DNA of 41,369 nucleotides from Gallionella sp. Lineage in GTDB: Bacteria; Pseudomonadota; Gammaproteobacteria; Burkholderiales; Gallionellaceae. The DNA lies in assembly GCA_025350705.1 (NCBI GenBank), contig JANXXH010000130.1, positions 1 to 41,369 on the forward strand, read 5' to 3'. How positions within the stretch are numbered: the stretch's first letter is position 1; every line of letters starts with the position of its first letter. A model generated the notes under the pieces. That model saw only the letters and a program-made list of their open reading frames with translations, was not told the origin of the DNA and did no database searches. The translations under genes and the position numbers were made by a program. This document shows, piece by piece, positions 37,984-41,369 of the stretch.

Positions 37984-39444
37984 CTAGGTGGTGTTTTTGT
38001 GCTCTTCAACCCAAGTTTCCAGTGCTCGGGTTAACTCGCCGATGGTCGCCGACCAGCCGCCTGACTTTGTTTGCCGGAAGAGTCTCATCACACCGGGATA
38101 CCAAGGCGAGTCCGTTCGTTCGTGAAGCCAACGCCAGTCAACGCCGATAGCAGGCAACAACATCCAGCAAGGCTTGTTTAATGCCCCTGCCAAGTGGGCA
38201 ATGGCTGTATCGATGCAGATCACCAAGTCTAGCTGTGTCACGATGGATGCGGTATCGGCAAAGTCCAGGATGTCTGACCCAAGATGGAGTATCGGCTGAC
38301 CAGCCGGTGGCGTTGCGGCCTCTTCCTCGCCCGGCCCCTTCTGCAGGCTGATGAAAGTCACACCCGGCACTGACCATAGGGGTGCCAGTGTGGAAAGATC
38401 TGGCAGGGAACGGTGGGGATTGGGGGTCATATTTCCCTTCCAGACCAACCCCACCTTCAGTCCACTCGTGGGCAATCGATTGCGCCACAGATTCAACTTT
38501 TCCGGCGGAGCGCTCAGATAAGGCAGCTTGGCTGGAATGGTCTCGAGTGTGGTGGAAAAGTGCTGGGGCAAGCTCATCGGAAAAGTCCAGTAGTCGTGAA
38601 ATGGCAAAGATGCTGCTTCCGAGATGGGAATCATCACATCCACGCCCTCGACCTGTTCCAGTAATGCTCTAAGTGGCGGCTTGCAGACTAAAGTGAGGCA
38701 GGTGACTTTCAGAGCCTTGAGCATGGGAAAATATCGTGCAAATTGAATTTCGTCGCCAAATCCCTGCTCGGGCCAGACTACGATGGACTTGCCAGCCAGC
38801 GGTTCACCTTGCCACTTGGGAAAAGGGAGATTGGGTGGAATGGATTGCCGTGCCGTATAACTTTGATCGTAGCGAGCTTCGTACTTGGGCCATGCTTCAA
38901 GGTATCGGCCTTGGGAGAGAAGTAGCGAGCCCTGATTTAATTTTACCTCGACCATATCCGGATCGATCTCCAGCGCTTTTTGGAAGCTCTCCACCGCGCC
39001 ATCGAGTTGACCGAGCTCTTTGAGAGCAACCCCCAGAGCGCAATGCACCTCGGCATATTCGGGTTGGATTTCCAGAGCCCGGCGGTAGCTTGCCACCGCC
39101 TCATCGAGTTGGTCATTGCCCATCAGAGCATTCCCGATGTTGTAATAAGCCCCGGCATAATCCGGTTTGAATTTGATTGCAGTCCTGAAAGCATCCAGCG
39201 CACCCGGCAAGTCACCCTTCAACAACAAGACATTGCCCAGATTGAGGTGGGCACGCGCCGGATTCGGCGCCAGACGGATGGCCTCCAGATAGCGCTGCAT
39301 CGCCTCGTCGAGCTTGCCCTCCGCTTCAAGAGCATGGCCCTCTTCGATCAAACGAGTCGCATCCTGTTCGGAGGTTTCTGTCCTGACCCCGGTGCCGTTT
39401 GCAACAGTTTGCCCGGCAGAGCGGAGCCGATCAAATATTCCCAT
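37984..39444 (-). CDS. TPR-repeat protein with C-terminal glycosyltransferase-like domain
   Basis: Four or more TPR units then GKSIVVWPEQGFGDEIQFARYFPML...KVGLVWKGN...DLVICIDTAIAHLAGALNKPCWMLLP. Confidence 0.82.
   Translation of the reverse strand: MGIFDRLRSAGQTVANGTGVRTETSEQDATRLIEEGHALEAEGKLDEAMQRYLEAIRLAPNPARAHLNLGNVLLLKGDLPGALDAFRTAIKFKPDYAGAYYNIGNALMGNDQLDEAVASYRRALEIQPEYAEVHCALGVALKELGQLDGAVESFQKALEIDPDMVEVKLNQGSLLLSQGRYLEAWPKYEARYDQSYTARQSIPPNLPFPKWQGEPLAGKSIVVWPEQGFGDEIQFARYFPMLKALKVTCLTLVCKPPLRALLEQVEGVDVMIPISEAASLPFHDYWTFPMSLPQHFSTTLETIPAKLPYLSAPPEKLNLWRNRLPTSGLKVGLVWKGNMTPNPHRSLPDLSTLAPLWSVPGVTFISLQKGPGEEEAATPPAGQPILHLGSDILDFADTASIVTQLDLVICIDTAIAHLAGALNKPCWMLLPAIGVDWRWLHERTDSPWYPGVMRLFRQTKSGGWSATIGELTRALETWVEEHKNTT
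38958..39079. repeat. TPR-encoding DNA segment, ~93% identical to 41247-41368
   Basis: 8 differences in 122 aligned positions by eye. Confidence 0.85.
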
Positions 39445-39474
39445 CTGGTAACCTTTCCGCGGAGGATCGTTGAG

Positions 39475-41369
39475 TCATGCCGGTTTTCCTTGTTGAACCT
39501 GGTAATGTTGCCACATTCCCCACAGCGCCTCCTCGAAATTCCGGGCAAAGCGCGGTGCGTCGAACAATGGCGATGCCAGCACCTGCTGGCGCAATCCGGC
39601 ACGCAGGGCTGCCAAGCGATCCAGATTTTCCGTGCGAGCCACGGCTTTGGCCACATAGTCGTCCTCGTTAGCAGCAATCCAGTCGGGCAATCCGGCATTG
39701 TGGGCGATGCTTCCCGCAGTGCGTGTAAGGAATCGGTCGCCAAGCATACTCAACACAGGCACTCCCATCCACAAGGCTTCGACACTGGTCGTGACCCCGG
39801 GATAGGGGAAGGTGTCCAAAGCGATATCTACTTTGTTGTATGCAGCCAAATGATTATCGCGGGAGGCTAGTGTCCCGCCCAGTAACAGCTTGTCGGGTGC
39901 AATGCCACAGACAGCAAAACGCTGGCGGGTCTGCTCGCAGGCAAGCGGATCATTCAATTGTTTCGTCTTGAGAAGCAGCCGTGAGTTGGGCACCGATTTG
40001 AGTATGCGCGCCCACACAGCCACCACGGCATCGTTCATCTTGGTCAGGTTGTTGAAGCTTCCGAAGGTCACATATCCCGTTGAAAGGGCAGGAAGCGGAG
40101 CGACATTCACGGGTGAGGCCGGAATGGTAAGGCACAAGCAGCTTTCAGGCATCCGCCACACAGCTTCCGAAAAGTGGTTTTCGTATTCGGTGGGAATGGC
40201 ATGAGGGTCACCGAGCACATAATCCATTTCCGCTACCCCGGTCGTGGACGGCAAACCCAGCCACGAAACTTGTACCGGAGCAGGTTTCCAGGCGAACATC
40301 GGCAGGCGGTTGTATCTGCTATGGACAGAGACATCTAACAAAATATGCACGCCATCGGCGTGGATCAAATGGGCAGCAACAGCATCGCTTTTGCCAAACA
40401 AGGATTGCCATGCGGAAAAATATGGGTGGATGCGTGCGGAGAGCTCATCTTCTTTGTGGTGTGTCGGGTAAGCGATCAACTCGACACGAGCAGGGTTGAT
40501 GTGAGCTAACAGACCCTCCAGAAAATATCCCACTGGATGTTCATACAGGTCGCCCGACACCAATCCGACACGCAGGCGTTCAGGTCGAACGTCGCACTGC
40601 CAAGTGGAAAAACGTGTACCCGCTTTTTCTGTAACCATCCGGCCATACTGGCGTGCCTGTTCGAGATAATACGAAGGCGTATGGTTGGCGTAGTAGTTCA
40701 AGACAAACAACAGATTGCTACGTGCTTCATGATAATCAGGTTTGATTTCCAATGCCTGCTGGTAACACACCACCGCGCTTTCAAATTGTCCGAGGGTATG
40801 CAGCACCCCGCCCAGATTACTATGAGCCTCGGTAAAATCAGGTTTGATCTCCAGCGCGCGCCGATAACATGCTATTGCCTCTTCAAGTTGCCCGAGTTCT
40901 TGCAGGGTATTGCCCAGATTGTTATGCGCTTCGGCAAAATCGGGGTTAAGTTTCAGGGCGCGGTGACAACTTGCTGCCGCATCTTTGAACTGGCCTAGGT
41001 TGTGTAACGCAAGTCCCATGCCACAATGCGCTCCGGAAAAGTCGGGTTTGAGGTCCAGAGCACGTTGATAACATGCGACAGCAGCATTGAGTTGTCCAAC
41101 AGCTTGCAGTACACCGCCTAGATTGCTATGAGCTTCAGCGTAATCGGGTTTGATTGTCAGAGCACGCCGGTAACATACCACCGCACTTTCAAACTGCAAT
41201 AGGCTATGCATGGTATTGCCCAGATTGACATGGGCCTCGGTTAAATCCGGATCGATCTCCAGCGCTTTCTGGAAACTCTCCACTGCGCCATCGAGTTGAC
41301 CGAGCTCTTTCAGAGCCACCCCCAGAGCGCAATGCACCTCGGCATAATCGGGCTGGATCTCCAGAGCCT
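39475..41369 (-). CDS. TPR + SPINDLY/OGT-type O-linked N-acetylglucosaminyltransferase-like protein, 5' end outside window
   Basis: TPR array followed by OGT-like domain (LRVGLVSGDLYEHPVGYFLEGLLAHI; VSWLGLPSTTGVAEMDYVLGDPHAIP; FGSFNNLTKMNDAVVAVWARIL; LDTFPYPGVTTSVEALWMGVPVLSMLGDRF); frame stays open to window edge (ALEIQPDYAEVH). Confidence 0.9.
   Translation of the reverse strand, partial: ALEIQPDYAEVHCALGVALKELGQLDGAVESFQKALEIDPDLTEAHVNLGNTMHSLLQFESAVVCYRRALTIKPDYAEAHSNLGGVLQAVGQLNAAVACYQRALDLKPDFSGAHCGMGLALHNLGQFKDAAASCHRALKLNPDFAEAHNNLGNTLQELGQLEEAIACYRRALEIKPDFTEAHSNLGGVLHTLGQFESAVVCYQQALEIKPDYHEARSNLLFVLNYYANHTPSYYLEQARQYGRMVTEKAGTRFSTWQCDVRPERLRVGLVSGDLYEHPVGYFLEGLLAHINPARVELIAYPTHHKEDELSARIHPYFSAWQSLFGKSDAVAAHLIHADGVHILLDVSVHSRYNRLPMFAWKPAPVQVSWLGLPSTTGVAEMDYVLGDPHAIPTEYENHFSEAVWRMPESCLCLTIPASPVNVAPLPALSTGYVTFGSFNNLTKMNDAVVAVWARILKSVPNSRLLLKTKQLNDPLACEQTRQRFAVCGIAPDKLLLGGTLASRDNHLAAYNKVDIALDTFPYPGVTTSVEALWMGVPVLSMLGDRFLTRTAGSIAHNAGLPDWIAANEDDYVAKAVARTENLDRLAALRAGLRQQVLASPLFDAPRFARNFEEALWGMWQHYQVQQGKPA
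41247..41368. repeat. TPR-encoding DNA segment, second copy of 38958-39079
   Basis: See 38958-39079. Confidence 0.85.

Noticed and set aside
38980-39870. 296-aa plus-strand ORF across the two TPR-glycosyltransferase genes
   Set aside because: Overlaps convincing minus-strand TPR/GT coding on both sides; translation lacks domain character.
40735-41369. Regular ~102-nt periodic repeats resembling a tandem array or CRISPR
   Set aside because: Periodicity equals 34 codons and translates in frame as TPR motifs; no conserved repeat/variable spacer pattern and no cas genes.

Overview
The window reads as a chromosomal segment of a betaproteobacterium. Gene order and protein style resemble Gallionellaceae/Nitrosomonadales, but this is inference and no search was run. 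From left to right it contains: a GspA/ExeA-type ATPase and an orphan sigma-54 response regulator (both -); mlaFEDCB-bolA/ibaG-murA-hisG-hisD (+), interrupted by an inverted-repeat-bounded beta-propeller gene; a TPR-methyltransferase gene; a membrane glycosyltransferase; rpmE; an MHS-type MFS transporter; ispB; a tRNA-Pro(CGG) with an irregular anticodon arm, flanked on both sides by long imperfect palindromes; lutCBA (-); a Tat/lipobox N,N-dimethylformamidase-like protein; a GlcG-like gene and an IclR regulator. Divergent from iclR is a possible uncharacterised catabolic locus: a phosphoketolase/transketolase-like TPP enzyme, a DUF1537 four-carbon-acid kinase, a Liv-type ABC transporter with a fused LivM-LivG polypeptide, an MFS transporter, a tautomerase, an MmsA-like dehydrogenase and a GarR/HIBADH-like dehydrogenase. 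The right end has a lipoprotein and two TPR glycosyltransferase genes sharing near-identical DNA. The most interesting items are the XFP-like/DUF1537 locus, the apparent 1-nt deletion in tRNA-Pro, the 20-nt perfect inverted repeat around the 7.4-8.5 kb gene, and a dispersed palindromic repeat with one full copy (16.8 kb) and one half copy (31.95 kb) beside a low-GC orphan gene. No CRISPR array, prophage or recognisable defence system was seen.
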